A stretch of DNA of 64,000 nucleotides from Roseobacter cerasinus (GTDB taxonomy: Bacteria > Pseudomonadota > Alphaproteobacteria > Rhodobacterales > Rhodobacteraceae), in NCBI RefSeq assembly GCF_009811755.1, contig NZ_BLIV01000005.1, positions 62,001 to 126,000 of the forward strand, written 5' to 3'. The notes beneath the pieces are model-generated. The model had not been told where the DNA came from. It made no database searches and saw only the letters and a list, made by a program, of their open reading frames with translations. A program made the position numbers and the translations under genes. Shown here in pieces: positions 29,609 through 38,542 of the stretch. How positions within the stretch are numbered: the first letter of the stretch is position 1; each line of letters starts with the position of its first letter.

Positions 29609-29702
29609 TCTTCTCCCGCTTTCAACGAGGCGCCTTGCTCATGTCATTTGATCACAGCGTATCACATGCCAGACTTTGCTGTCCTGACGAAGACTGCAAG
29701 AG

Positions 29703-30302
29703 ATGACGGGCGCGCTGCATCCACTGGCCCGCAGCCTGCCTGTTGCAGTCGTGCTTGGCGATGCAATTGTGGTCCTCTGCCCGCGCCGGAGGGTGCGCCT
29801 TAATGCGCTCACGGCGGCACTTGCCGATGCGCCGTTTGCGGACCCTCTGCACAACAGGGCCCGGCCTGCCCCACGCAAGGCGGGATACGCAATGAAAGAG
29901 GCACTCCAAGACCAAATGAGAGAGCGCGCGGCGATGGCCAGTCGTTTTGATGCCGATGCCGTTGTGGGGGTCTGCGACATCTATCCAGGCCGATCGCCAA
30001 GGGACTGCCAAGGCGATCGGCGCAAGATCGAGCGCAAATACCTGCTCAGCCGTTGCAAAAGCAACCGCATTCTCGACGGGCGTGAACGCTACGACACCCG
30101 GCGCCAGCACTCCGGGTCAAACCTTCCCGGGCGTTGGGTGCAGGAGCAGGGCATGAGCTGGAAGGACCAGCACAGCAGGCTGGTCGAAACCAAAATCCAG
30201 CGCAAGGCCGCCCGGTGTTATGGGGAATACTGCGAAATCGCCCAGCTCCTTTGGTCCGTGAATTTCGAGACTGGCAGCAAACTGAAGACGAAACTGCATT
30301 GA
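29703..30302 (+). CDS. Hypothetical basic protein between hcp and vgrG
   Basis: This ORF encodes 199 residues, but the true start may be the ATG at 29892, which would give about 136 residues. The later part is rich in Lys and Arg and Cys-containing (GDRRKIERKYLLSRCKSN, ARCYGEYCEIAQLLW). The first 60 residues look less protein-like. It ends 55 bases before vgrG. A 21-codon ORF at 29641-29706 overlaps its start but has poor codon use. No family recognised; the plus strand is favoured because it matches the operon. Confidence 0.45.
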   Translation: MTGALHPLARSLPVAVVLGDAIVVLCPRRRVRLNALTAALADAPFADPLHNRARPAPRKAGYAMKEALQDQMRERAAMASRFDADAVVGVCDIYPGRSPRDCQGDRRKIERKYLLSRCKSNRILDGRERYDTRRQHSGSNLPGRWVQEQGMSWKDQHSRLVETKIQRKAARCYGEYCEIAQLLWSVNFETGSKLKTKLH

Positions 30303-30357
30303 GACACTGGCCACCCCGGCGCGCACCAACACCGCGCCTAAGCTGATCGAGGTCACT

Positions 30358-32706
30358 ATGAACGCTCCGAACTATATTCAGGCCGACCGCATCCTGCGCA
30401 TCGATGGGCTCCTGGGGTCTGATCAGTTGCTGGCAGAACGCCTTGATCTGCGCGAGGAAATCAGCGCCCTCTTCGAAGGTGTGGTGCAGGTCCGATCCAA
30501 GCGGGATGATCTGGCCCCCGATCAGATCGTGGGCCATACAACAGACATCTCGCTGGAGCTCGGAAACGGCGAACGGCGGGCCTGGAACGTGCTGGTCACC
30601 GACATGGCGGTCGGGCCCAAGATCACGCGCGGGCTGCAAAGTTACCGGCTGACCTTGCGCCCCCAGATGTGGCTGCTCAGCCAGAAGAGCGATTGCCGCA
30701 TCTGGCTCGACAAAACATCGGTGGAGGTGTGCGAAACCTTGCTGTCTGAGCATGGCCTGCCTGCGCCTGATACCTCGGGCGTGGTCGAGGCACCGCAGCC
30801 GCAACACTATTCCGTGCAGTACAATGAGACGGATCTGGCCTATCTGACCCGACGGCTGGAAGAGGACGGGATCTTCTACTGGTTCACCCACACGCCTGGC
30901 CAGCACGTGCTGCACATCGCCTCGCACACTGCCGGCTACACCGGAGGCGAGGACGTGCGCTTTGCCCATGGCTCCACCGACCGCAACCATATCAACCGCT
31001 TTGAGACGCGGTTTCGCTACACGCCCGGTGTGCGCACCGCGCGGGATTGGAACTTCAAGACCCCCGGTGCCGTGCCCGAAGGGACCGCGCCGTCCACTGT
31101 CGCGCTGCCCTCCAACGGCAACTACGAGCTTTTTGAGTATCCGATGATTGGGGGCTATGGTTCGGGCAAGGCGTCGGACGCAATTGAATCGGCCCGGATC
31201 GAGACGCAGACCAAGCTGCGCATGCAGGCTTCAGAGGTGGAACACCGACAGGTCGATGGGGCATCGAACCAACGCACGCTGGCACCTGCGGCCAAGTTCA
31301 CACCCTTTGATGTCGCCAACCCCGAGACCACCTTTGACGAGCACGTCATTCTGGCGATGGAGCATTCGGTTGTCGACTCCAGCTATGAAACAGGAGGGCG
31401 CGATCCGGACTACCAGAACCGCTTTGTCGCCCTGCCCGCAGCTGTCCCCGCCACCCCTCACCGCACAACACCGCGCCCGCGCATTGACGGCACGCAGGTC
31501 GCCGTGGTGGCAGGCCCCGAAGGCGAAGAGATCCACCCCGACGAATACGGGCGCATCAAGCTGTGGTTTCCCTGGGACAGGCGGGCGGCTAAGGATGGCT
31601 CCGACACCTGCTGGGTGCGTGCCATGCAGAACTGGGCGGGCGCGGGCTATGGCGGGCAGGTCATCCCGCGCATCGGCATGGAGGTCATGGTCACCTATCT
31701 GGAGGGCGATCCGGACCGCCCCGTTGTCACCGGCGTGGTGCCCAACGAGCGCCAGACGGTGCCCTATGATCTGCCTGGCAACAAAACCCGGACAGTGCTG
31801 CGCTCGAACACACACAAAGGCGACGGGTTCAACGAAATCTCATTCGAAGATGAAAGCGGCAAGGAAGACCTGTTTCTGCACGCGCAAAAGGATATGACGC
31901 AAAAGGTGCTGAACAACCAGTCCGCCAATATCGGAGCTAACCGGGTTGAGACCGTGGGTGCCAGCCAGACGCTGCAGGTTGCTGACAACGTGGTTGAGCG
32001 CATCGGGCGCAACCGCAATGTCTCTGTCGGGGGGCAGTCGCTGCAGATGTTGTCGTTCCTCAGCCCGCTGCTGCAGGCTGGCGGGCGCATGTTCCAACGA
32101 TCCGGTCAGCGGACGGGGGCCACGGCCATCACCGATGTGGCCGGTGACTTCACCGGTGACGTCAATATCGCCAATGAAGCCGCGATGCTGTTGGGCAACA
32201 GCGGGTTCCAGCAATCGGGCGCACACCGGCAGGGTCAGGGCGTTGCACAGGCCAGTCAGGCCGCGTCCCTGGCAAGCCGAGCGGCCGGGTTGATCGCAGG
32301 CTCCGGCTTGCTGAACAGCTTTGTGGAACGGATTCGGACAGACACCGTTGGGGTCGCCCGGACCGAGCATGTGGGCATCGCAAAGAACACCATCGTTGGT
32401 GACATGCAGTCCACCTCCGTCGGCAAGACCAAGAAGCTTGCCGTCGGCGAAACCTATGATTATGAGGCGCGCCAATCGATCTTTGGCCGGACGGTGCACC
32501 ATACGCTATCCGCCACCGATACCTTCCGCATCGCGGGCCCCGGCGGAACGATCATCATTGATGCTTCGGGTGTGACCATCAAAACCAACCACTTCAAGGT
32601 GAAGTCTCCCAGCGTCGACTTTACCTCCGGCTCTCCCGATCAGGTGGAGGCGCTGCGCTCAGACAAGCCCTTCGTCCAGGAATGCAAAGAAAAGAGCTCA
32701 GGGTGA
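30358..32706 (+). CDS. vgrG: VgrG spike protein (TssI)
   Basis: This 782-residue protein is the trimeric T6SS spike. The gp27-like part is residues 1-375 (ALFEGVVQVRSKRDDL, LEEDGIFYWFTH). The gp5 OB-like part is at about 390-470 (EEIHPDEYGRIKLWFPWDRR), followed by the needle with GFNEISFEDESGKEDLFLHA. A Gly/Ala/Gln-rich insertion (about residues 560-650) interrupts the needle repeats before they resume at VGKTKKLAVGETYDYEA. The C-terminus ends soon after the beta-needle, so no effector domain is fused. A PAAR protein and a DUF4123 chaperone lie downstream. Confidence 0.95.
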   Translation: MNAPNYIQADRILRIDGLLGSDQLLAERLDLREEISALFEGVVQVRSKRDDLAPDQIVGHTTDISLELGNGERRAWNVLVTDMAVGPKITRGLQSYRLTLRPQMWLLSQKSDCRIWLDKTSVEVCETLLSEHGLPAPDTSGVVEAPQPQHYSVQYNETDLAYLTRRLEEDGIFYWFTHTPGQHVLHIASHTAGYTGGEDVRFAHGSTDRNHINRFETRFRYTPGVRTARDWNFKTPGAVPEGTAPSTVALPSNGNYELFEYPMIGGYGSGKASDAIESARIETQTKLRMQASEVEHRQVDGASNQRTLAPAAKFTPFDVANPETTFDEHVILAMEHSVVDSSYETGGRDPDYQNRFVALPAAVPATPHRTTPRPRIDGTQVAVVAGPEGEEIHPDEYGRIKLWFPWDRRAAKDGSDTCWVRAMQNWAGAGYGGQVIPRIGMEVMVTYLEGDPDRPVVTGVVPNERQTVPYDLPGNKTRTVLRSNTHKGDGFNEISFEDESGKEDLFLHAQKDMTQKVLNNQSANIGANRVETVGASQTLQVADNVVERIGRNRNVSVGGQSLQMLSFLSPLLQAGGRMFQRSGQRTGATAITDVAGDFTGDVNIANEAAMLLGNSGFQQSGAHRQGQGVAQASQAASLASRAAGLIAGSGLLNSFVERIRTDTVGVARTEHVGIAKNTIVGDMQSTSVGKTKKLAVGETYDYEARQSIFGRTVHHTLSATDTFRIAGPGGTIIIDASGVTIKTNHFKVKSPSVDFTSGSPDQVEALRSDKPFVQECKEKSSG

Positions 32707-32707
32707 T

Positions 32708-32965
32708 ATGACCGACATCATGCGCGACTGCCCCAATAGCCCCGATCCCGAGTTGATAGAGGGCACGCAGGACTGGCCGAGGCGCAAGCGCCCGGCGCAA
32801 GACGGTCGGGACGGCCCCACATGGCGAAACCCGGCTCCCTGGCGGTTGGCGATCAGGATCGGCGAGAGAATTGCTGCCGCAGCCTTTGCTCCGCTGGGTC
32901 TGCCAGCCGGAGGCGACACTCTTGGTCGCAGTGCCGTCGCTTTGTCCGAGACCGCAATACAATGA
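32708..32965 (+). CDS. Small hypothetical protein after vgrG
   Basis: This ORF encodes 85 residues. It starts one base after the vgrG stop and its TGA overlaps the next ATG (ATGA), an arrangement that favours a real gene. The sequence is polar at first (TQDWPRRKRPAQDGRDGPTW) and then has a short Ala-rich hydrophobic stretch (IGERIAAAAFAPLGLPAGG). No family recognised. Confidence 0.5.
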   Translation: MTDIMRDCPNSPDPELIEGTQDWPRRKRPAQDGRDGPTWRNPAPWRLAIRIGERIAAAAFAPLGLPAGGDTLGRSAVALSETAIQ

Positions 32966-33651
32966 ATACCTTGGGCTTGATCTCCGCCAAACGCCCTCAT
33001 CTATGGGAGCTGGCCTATTTCGCCCTTGATCTGGGATATGCGCATTATGCCACCTATCTTCCGGATCACGCGGATCAAGTGCACACCCTCGCCCGGCGAA
33101 TCATCGATACGTCGGGCCACAGCGATGATCCCAGCAGACTTGCCGCTGTGCTCGCGGCACTGCCCGCACAAGACGCCAGTTTTGTCACAAGCTGGATCAA
33201 CACCAGCTATTTTGCCGAAGATCGGCTGACCTCGTCGCGCTGCCTCGCACAGGGGGCAATCGGGCGCGGCTGGGTCGATGCATTGGGCTTTGCCTCCGCA
33301 GAAGACGCTCAGGCGGCGCTTGGTCGAACCGTCTTGCAGGCGTTTGACGATCTGGCGCACGCACAGAACACATTGTTCCTCAGGCTCGATGACGCAGCCA
33401 TTGCGCTGCGCGACAAGCCGGTCTCGTCTGGTGATCAGCAGCTTCTGTCCGCCTATCCAGGTTTGGGAACCGTCGCGGATACGCTGACCTATCTGACAGA
33501 CTACATCCTGGGCGAAACGCTCTGGCAAGCGCTGACGGATATCGCACCGGACCCAGCAGTGCTGGAGATCCTCGACCACCGCATGAATACGCGGCTGGCC
33601 CTTGGCGGGCGGGGCATGGCGCAGGTCAACTGGGCGGAGGTCATCGCATGA
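32962..33651 (+). CDS. Unrecognised T6SS-linked protein before PAAR
   Basis: This 229-residue soluble protein is probably all-helical (WELAYFALDLGYAHYATYLP; ADTLTYLTDYILGETLWQAL). The ATG at 32962 was chosen because it overlaps the previous stop and because upstream in-frame codons lie in the preceding gene. It ends in an ATGA overlap with a 42-codon ORF. Its place between VgrG and PAAR suggests an adaptor or effector chaperone; no known adaptor family (DUF1795, DUF2169) is evident. Confidence 0.65.
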   Translation: MNTLGLISAKRPHLWELAYFALDLGYAHYATYLPDHADQVHTLARRIIDTSGHSDDPSRLAAVLAALPAQDASFVTSWINTSYFAEDRLTSSRCLAQGAIGRGWVDALGFASAEDAQAALGRTVLQAFDDLAHAQNTLFLRLDDAAIALRDKPVSSGDQQLLSAYPGLGTVADTLTYLTDYILGETLWQALTDIAPDPAVLEILDHRMNTRLALGGRGMAQVNWAEVIA

Positions 33652-33776
33652 GCCTGCGGTTTTCCATCTCCCCGAAGCGGCGCATGCAGACCGCACATTC
33701 CACCGTCTGGTCCTCGACTGTGCCACACCCGCTGGAACGCGCCGACGCCCGCTTAGCTCTGCAGGCCAGACCATGA
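33648..33776 (+). CDS. Tiny overlapping ORF (42 codons)
   Basis: The ORF begins MSLRFSISPKRRMQTAHS. It overlaps the upstream gene by four bases and the following 16-codon ORF by four bases. Its third codon positions are mostly G or C, like real genes here. It could be a small structural peptide or the relic of a larger gene damaged by a frameshift. Confidence 0.4.
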   Translation: MSLRFSISPKRRMQTAHSTVWSSTVPHPLERADARLALQARP

Positions 33777-33823
33777 AGGAATGCGCCCGACCCCCCCCCA
33801 CCCTAGATACCGGAGTCTGCTGA
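33773..33823 (+). CDS. Minimal overlapping ORF (16 codons) before PAAR
   Basis: The ORF reads MKECARPPPTLDTGVC and overlaps both neighbours by one to four bases. A run of nine C residues at 33791-33799 lies inside it, which is a typical slippage site. It may be only a coupling device that carries ribosomes to the PAAR start, or a frameshift scar. Confidence 0.25.
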   Translation: MKECARPPPTLDTGVC

Positions 33824-34107
33824 TGTCTGCCAAACCCGTCGCCCTTCTCGGCCACGAACACACCTGTCCCAAGCACCGCAGCGGCGGGCCGATCACCTCT
33901 GCCGGGCAATCCCATGTCCGGGTCGACGGCATTCCGGTCGCAGTCGAAGGCGGAATATGCCTGTGCAAACGCAAGCCAAGCTCAGATGATCTTGTCAAAG
34001 GGTCGAGCAAGGTCCGCATCAACGGCAAGGGGGTGATGCGTGTCGGAGACAAAACCGGGCACGGCGGGCACATCGTCCTTGGCCACACCCATACGAAGTT
34101 CTGCTGA
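33823..34107 (+). CDS. PAAR-repeat spike tip protein
   Basis: This 94-residue protein caps the VgrG spike. It carries GHEHTCPKHRSGGPITSAG near the start and GDKTGHGGHIVLGHTHTKFC at the end, giving the His/Cys set expected for the zinc site of PAAR proteins. It has no extension, so effectors would attach without covalent fusion. The start overlaps the preceding TGA and the stop overlaps the DUF4123 start. Confidence 0.88.
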   Translation: MSAKPVALLGHEHTCPKHRSGGPITSAGQSHVRVDGIPVAVEGGICLCKRKPSSDDLVKGSSKVRINGKGVMRVGDKTGHGGHIVLGHTHTKFC

Positions 34108-34706
34108 TGTCCAACGACCTTGCAAGCCTCTTCCCACATGATCCGGTCAAAGCGCAGCGCGATGATCGGCTGCGCACGCTCTTGTTCGATCTGCCCGACA
34201 CTGCGGACGGTGATCCAATACGCAGCTACCTGCTTCTGGATGCTGCCGCAGCCCCCGAAATCGCAACCTATGCGTTGGCCTTCCCCGAACCCGCATCCTG
34301 CCTCTTTGACGGCGACGCTTATGAAGATTTGGCGGACGTCGCGCCTTGGGTCATTCAGATCGACCCGTTTGGGGACGCCTTGGATTGGTATCTGGACAGG
34401 GGGTGGGGTCAGAACTGGGGCGTTTTCGTTCAGACCGCCCTGCCCCTTGCGCGGCTCAAGACCCGACTGAAAAGCCACCTCTATGTCTCAAGTGAAGACC
34501 AGGGGAAGATGTTCTTCAAGTTCTACCGTCCGCGCACGCTGCGCGACTATCTGCATGCTTTTGAGCCTGAACAGCTATCAAATTTCTTCTTCAAGCTCGA
34601 GGCTTATGTGGTCGAAGGTGCGGACGTCAACGAAGCGATGAAATTCAGCTGCGATACGGAGGGATCATTGTTGCGTGAAACCCTCAATTTGCGACCCGAC
34701 GCGTGA
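34107..34706 (+). CDS. DUF4123 T6SS effector chaperone
   Basis: This 199-residue protein matches the DUF4123 (Tap/TEC) chaperone family. It has a beta-rich N-terminal part (YLLLDAAAAPEIATYALAFP, CLFDGDAYEDLADVAPWV), then WGVFVQTALPLARLKTRLK and the signature MFFKFYRPRTLRDYL. Such chaperones load a specific effector onto VgrG/PAAR and nearly always sit beside that effector. None follows here: the next gene is a convergent sugar transferase. The cargo may be the toxin at 3.7 kb, one of the unknown genes before vgrG, or a lost gene. Confidence 0.85.
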   Translation: MSNDLASLFPHDPVKAQRDDRLRTLLFDLPDTADGDPIRSYLLLDAAAAPEIATYALAFPEPASCLFDGDAYEDLADVAPWVIQIDPFGDALDWYLDRGWGQNWGVFVQTALPLARLKTRLKSHLYVSSEDQGKMFFKFYRPRTLRDYLHAFEPEQLSNFFFKLEAYVVEGADVNEAMKFSCDTEGSLLRETLNLRPDA

Positions 34707-35062
34707 CCCCACATCAAAGGGAGATCTTGATGCGGTCAGAAGGCAGTCCATTCCGTGGCTTGAAAGCATGTATCTCGCGGGTCACATCGACGCGCTTGAA
34801 CGCATCGAACCCATAAGCTGTCGGCGCATTTGACTTTGAACAACACCTTGCCGTTTCAAAGGTGACGTCAGGCCCTATATGCGCCGCCGGTGCACCTGGG
34901 TTCGGTGACACCACCCAGATCAATGCAGCAGATCACCCTTCCCCAGGGTGACCTTTTCTGTGACCGCCGCATTCGAACATTGCCAGGTCGAAACGACAGT
35001 ACGCCCGCATCAAGGCACTCCGGCTTACGGGAGAGGCTGATCACCAAAACCTAGCAGGCAAT
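34707..35062. other. Gene-free stretch after DUF4123, possible gene remnant
   Basis: No convincing gene is present. A minus-strand frame at 34714-34923 could encode 69 residues (ending in PRNGLPSDRIKISL), with no family I recognise and no ribosome binding site. No T-tracted hairpin was found. Since effector genes normally follow DUF4123 chaperones, this may be where one was lost. Confidence 0.3.
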
Positions 35063-36502
35063 TCAATAGGCCCCTTTGGCGCTAAAGAGGCTCAGGGGCG
35101 TCCGGAACAGCACCTGTAAATCCAACCAAATTGACCAGTTTTCAATGTAGTACAGATCATGCGCACAGCGCGCTTCGAGTTTTTCCGGACTATCAATCTC
35201 ACCACGCCACCCGTTGATCTGTGCCCAACCGGTGATACCCGGCGGCAACCGGTGTCGTGCCGAGTAGCCGTCCACAATCTGGGCGAAAAGATCCTGTTGA
35301 CTGGATTGCGCTTTGATCGCGTGGGGTCGTGGCCCGACCAGCGACAAGTCACCTTTCAACACGTTGAAAAGCTGCGGCAGTTCATCAATGGAACTGCGCC
35401 TTAGGAACCGACCGACTTTCGTCACCCGCGGGTCGCCCTTTGTCACCACCTGTTCAGCGTCGGGGTCAGCGGCCTCAATATACATGGACCGGAACTTCAA
35501 AACCTCGATTGTACGATCATTGTACCCGTGACGAAGCTGACGGAACAGCACAGGCCCAGGGCTTTCCAACCGAACCGCGAGGGCGGCGGCGAGCATCACG
35601 GGCCACAGCACCAGCAAGGCGATGATGGCAAAGAAGACGTCGAAAAACCGCTTGGTCAACCGACACTCGGGAGCAAAGCTGCGCCTGAGTTTCTTCAGAT
35701 ATGGCCCGCCAGCCTGATCAAAGGCATAATCTTTGCTGTAAGTGGACAGACCAACTTCGACCGGCAGAACCTTGAACTCATCAAGCAACCATTTGATGCG
35801 CTCTTCGGCTGCAAACGGCAGGGCGATGATCACAAGATCAACCTCAGACGCCCGCACGAAGGCGATCAGATCGCTGTAGCCTCCGATTTTGGGAACCCCC
35901 AGAACCTGCGTCGGCGAGCGTATGTCATCCCGGTCATCGAATATGCCGAAAATGCGTATGTCATTGCCGCGCTGCTCGTGCACTCCGCGGATGAGGCGGG
36001 CCGCCTCTTCCCCACCGCCCGCAATGACGGTGCGACGCGCAATCAGCCCGGTTTCGATCACCCATCTTACAATGATGCGGGCACCAAGCCGGGTTGGAAC
36101 AATAGCAATAATCAGGCTGAAGCCAGCGGCGACAAAGGCGGTATTGACGCTTTCAACAGGCGCGAGGAGCACAAATCCCAATACGGGCGCAATCGCGGAC
36201 AGACACGTGCGGGCGCTGAACGAGGATAAGCTCACCATCACCTTGCTGCGATATGCCCCGATTGCCGTCATGGTCACTATGAACACGCCTCCCGCCAAAA
36301 CGGCCCAACCAGCCGCGAGAAGGGGATCAAACTCAACAGCGGGAATGGCTGCATAAAGCGCAAACCAGAACGCAAGAATGAAAACCGGCGCATCAACGGC
36401 AACAGCGACACAAAGCAACCAGAGAGGCTCCAACGCCCCCCGGCGCAATGTCTGCGCCACGTTCTGTGCAGCTTCGTTCAGTGGGATTGTGTGTCCGTCC
36501 AT
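35063..36502 (-). CDS. Exopolysaccharide undecaprenyl-phosphate sugar transferase (WcaJ-type)
   Basis: This 479-residue membrane enzyme would transfer the first sugar phosphate to undecaprenyl phosphate for exopolysaccharide synthesis. Membrane segments fill residues about 20-130. A nucleotide-binding-like middle domain follows (RRTVIAGGGEEAARLI). The C-terminal catalytic domain begins LTKRFFDVFFAIIALLVLWP and carries FRSMYIEA, SSIDELPQLFNVLKGDLSLV and GPRPHA, the standard family signature. The ATG at 36502 is chosen; a GTG at 36535 is possible. It is downstream of rplP on the same strand but cut off by a terminator. Confidence 0.93.
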   Translation of the reverse strand: MDGHTIPLNEAAQNVAQTLRRGALEPLWLLCVAVAVDAPVFILAFWFALYAAIPAVEFDPLLAAGWAVLAGGVFIVTMTAIGAYRSKVMVSLSSFSARTCLSAIAPVLGFVLLAPVESVNTAFVAAGFSLIIAIVPTRLGARIIVRWVIETGLIARRTVIAGGGEEAARLIRGVHEQRGNDIRIFGIFDDRDDIRSPTQVLGVPKIGGYSDLIAFVRASEVDLVIIALPFAAEERIKWLLDEFKVLPVEVGLSTYSKDYAFDQAGGPYLKKLRRSFAPECRLTKRFFDVFFAIIALLVLWPVMLAAALAVRLESPGPVLFRQLRHGYNDRTIEVLKFRSMYIEAADPDAEQVVTKGDPRVTKVGRFLRRSSIDELPQLFNVLKGDLSLVGPRPHAIKAQSSQQDLFAQIVDGYSARHRLPPGITGWAQINGWRGEIDSPEKLEARCAHDLYYIENWSIWLDLQVLFRTPLSLFSAKGAY

Positions 36503-36643
36503 ATGCGTGACGCTGAGGTGTCCTTGATGCTGCACTGTGTGCGTTTCAGGGCTTGAACCACAGACGTAACCTTCAAGGCGTTAAAGGCTGGTAATCACCA
36601 CGGAAGATAGAGCGCATGCGGTGCTAAAACTTTTTCCAAAGAA

Positions 36644-36675
36644 AACGCCCCTGCTGACATCTCAGCGGGGGCGTT
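36644..36675 (-). terminator. Terminator after rplP
   Basis: A 14-base stem (AACGCCCCTGCTGA against TCAGCGGGGGCGTT, one wobble pair) has a four-base loop and is followed on the minus strand by TTCTTTGG. It closes the S10-type ribosomal operon after rplP, where rpmC would normally come next. Confidence 0.85.
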
Positions 36676-36742
36676 CAGTTCTTTCAGTATCCTACGCGCA
36701 GACTGTGGTTACAATTCTACACCCGACGCGCGAAGACTGTCC

Positions 36743-37156
36743 TTACCAGTCTTCGCGGACGACAACGCGTGTCTTGATCGGCAGTTTCATGGCCGCCAGA
36801 CGCAGCGCCTCGCGGGCCACGTCGTCGTTCACGCCGTCGATCTCGAACATCACGCGGCCTGGCTTGACCTTCGCCGCCCAACGGTCAACGGAGCCCTTAC
36901 CTTTACCCATCCGAACTTCGATGGGCTTGGCAGTCACCGGGACATCCGGGAAGATCCGGATCCAGACTCGGCCCTGACGTTTCATGTGACGCGTCATCGC
37001 GCGGCGCGCCGCTTCAATCTGACGGGCTGTGACCCGCTCGGGCTCAAGCGCCTTGAGACCGTAGGTGCCGAAGTTCAGGTCAGACCCACCCTTCGCCAGA
37101 CCCTTGATCGAGCCCTTGAACTGCTTGCGGAATTTCGTGCGTTTTGGTTGTAGCAT
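36743..37156 (-). CDS. rplP: 50S ribosomal protein L16
   Basis: This 137-residue protein is a full-length L16 ([36 protein letters not shown]). It helps form the A-site tRNA path and is the last gene of this ribosomal transcription unit. Canonically rpmC, rpsQ and rplN would follow, but here the operon ends with a terminator. Confidence 0.99.
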   Translation of the reverse strand: MLQPKRTKFRKQFKGSIKGLAKGGSDLNFGTYGLKALEPERVTARQIEAARRAMTRHMKRQGRVWIRIFPDVPVTAKPIEVRMGKGKGSVDRWAAKVKPGRVMFEIDGVNDDVAREALRLAAMKLPIKTRVVVREDW

Positions 37157-37169
37157 CTGTCATTCCCCC

Positions 37170-37877
37170 TTAGCGACGGCCACCGGCACCACGCGGTGCG
37201 GGACCATCCTGGAGTTCCTGTGCCTTGCGGTCGCGCGCGGAAGGATCATGCTCCATGATCTCACCTTTGAAGATCCAGGTCTTGATCCCGATGATCCCAT
37301 AGGCGGTTGTGGCTTCCACATGTGCGTAATCGATGTCGGCCCGCAGCGTGTGCAGCGGCACGCGACCTTCACGGTACCATTCGGTCCGCGCGATCTCGGC
37401 GCCACCCAGACGGCCCGCAACATTGACGCGGATGCCCAGTGCACCCATACGCATAGCGTTCTGAACCGCACGCTTCATAGCGCGGCGGAAAGACACCCGA
37501 CGCTCCAGCTGTTGCGCGATGCTTTCACCAACCAGGGCCGCATCCAGCTCAGGCTTGCGCACTTCAACGATGTTGAGGTGCAACTCGCTGTCGGTCATCT
37601 TGGCGATCTTCTGACGCAGACCTTCGATGTCCGCGCCTTTCTTGCCGATGATGACACCGGGGCGGGCTGTGTGGATCGTGACGCGGCACTTTTTGTGCGG
37701 ACGTTCGATGATCACACGGGCAACACCGGCCTGATGACACTCTTTCTTGATGAATTCACGGATCGCGATGTCTTCCAGCAGAAGATCACCATAGTCCTTC
37801 GTGTCGGCGTACCAGCGGCTGTCCCAGGTGCGGTTCACCTGCAGGCGCATGCCAATCGGATTGACTTTGTTACCCAT
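37170..37877 (-). CDS. rpsC: 30S ribosomal protein S3
   Basis: This 235-residue protein has the KH domain ([20 protein letters not shown]) and the usual basic tail. It overlaps the end of rplV by one base. The length is normal for alphaproteobacteria. Confidence 0.99.
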   Translation of the reverse strand: MGNKVNPIGMRLQVNRTWDSRWYADTKDYGDLLLEDIAIREFIKKECHQAGVARVIIERPHKKCRVTIHTARPGVIIGKKGADIEGLRQKIAKMTDSELHLNIVEVRKPELDAALVGESIAQQLERRVSFRRAMKRAVQNAMRMGALGIRVNVAGRLGGAEIARTEWYREGRVPLHTLRADIDYAHVEATTAYGIIGIKTWIFKGEIMEHDPSARDRKAQELQDGPAPRGAGGRR

Positions 37878-38257
37878 TAGGCTTGCTCCTCTACCTGACG
37901 CACCAGAATTGTGATTTCCGAGAACGGCTTGATGATCTTGCCGAACCGGCCACGCGCGCGCGGACGTCCACGCTTCATGGTCAGGTTTTTACCCACATAG
38001 GCCTCAGCGACGATCAGCTCGTCCACGTCGAGGTTGTGGTTGTTTTCCGCGTTCGCGATGGCGGACTGAAGGCACTTCTTCACGTCCAGTGCGATCCGCT
38101 TCTTGGAGAAGGTCAGGTCCGTCAGGGCCTTGTCCACCTTCTTGCCCCGGATCATCGCGGCCACGAGGTTCAGTTTCTGCGGGGATGTACGCAACATGCG
38201 CAGCTTTGCACGTGCTTCGTTATCAGCCACGCGGCGGGGATTTTTATCCTTGCTCAT
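37877..38257 (-). CDS. rplV: 50S ribosomal protein L22
   Basis: This 126-residue L22 lines the nascent peptide tunnel. The exit-tunnel hairpin loop ([18 protein letters not shown]) is intact, with no deletion of the macrolide-resistance type. It lies three bases after rpsS. Confidence 0.98.
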   Translation of the reverse strand: MSKDKNPRRVADNEARAKLRMLRTSPQKLNLVAAMIRGKKVDKALTDLTFSKKRIALDVKKCLQSAIANAENNHNLDVDELIVAEAYVGKNLTMKRGRPRARGRFGKIIKPFSEITILVRQVEEQA

Positions 38258-38260
38258 GGC

Positions 38261-38539
38261 TTACTTCCGCTTCGCTTTTTTGTCGGCGGCATGACCATAG
38301 TAGGTCCGGGTTGGCGAATACTCACCAAACTTCTGACCAATCATGTCTTCGCTGACGTTAACAGGGATGTGCTTGTGACCGTTGTAGACACCGAACGTAA
38401 GGCCCACGAACTGGGGCAGGATTGTCGAGCGGCGCGACCAGATCTTGATCACTTCGTTGCGGCCGCTTTCGCGGGACGCTTCGGCCTTTTTCAACACGTA
38501 AGAGTCGACAAAAGGGCCTTTCCATACTGAACGAGACAT
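38261..38539 (-). CDS. rpsS: 30S ribosomal protein S19
   Basis: This 92-residue S19 begins [20 protein letters not shown] and contains the family's [17 protein letters not shown]. It lies three bases after rplB, tightly linked in the operon. Confidence 0.99.
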   Translation of the reverse strand: MSRSVWKGPFVDSYVLKKAEASRESGRNEVIKIWSRRSTILPQFVGLTFGVYNGHKHIPVNVSEDMIGQKFGEYSPTRTYYGHAADKKAKRK

Positions 38540-38542
38540 AGA

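Noticed and set aside
29641-29706. A 21-codon ORF (MSFDHSVSHARLCC...) after the 28910 gene
   Set aside because: Third codon positions are not GC-biased and there is no ribosome binding site; it is probably chance.
30046-30990. A minus-strand frame of 314 codons across the vgrG start
   Set aside because: It lies opposite vgrG, whose identity is certain, and runs against the operon.
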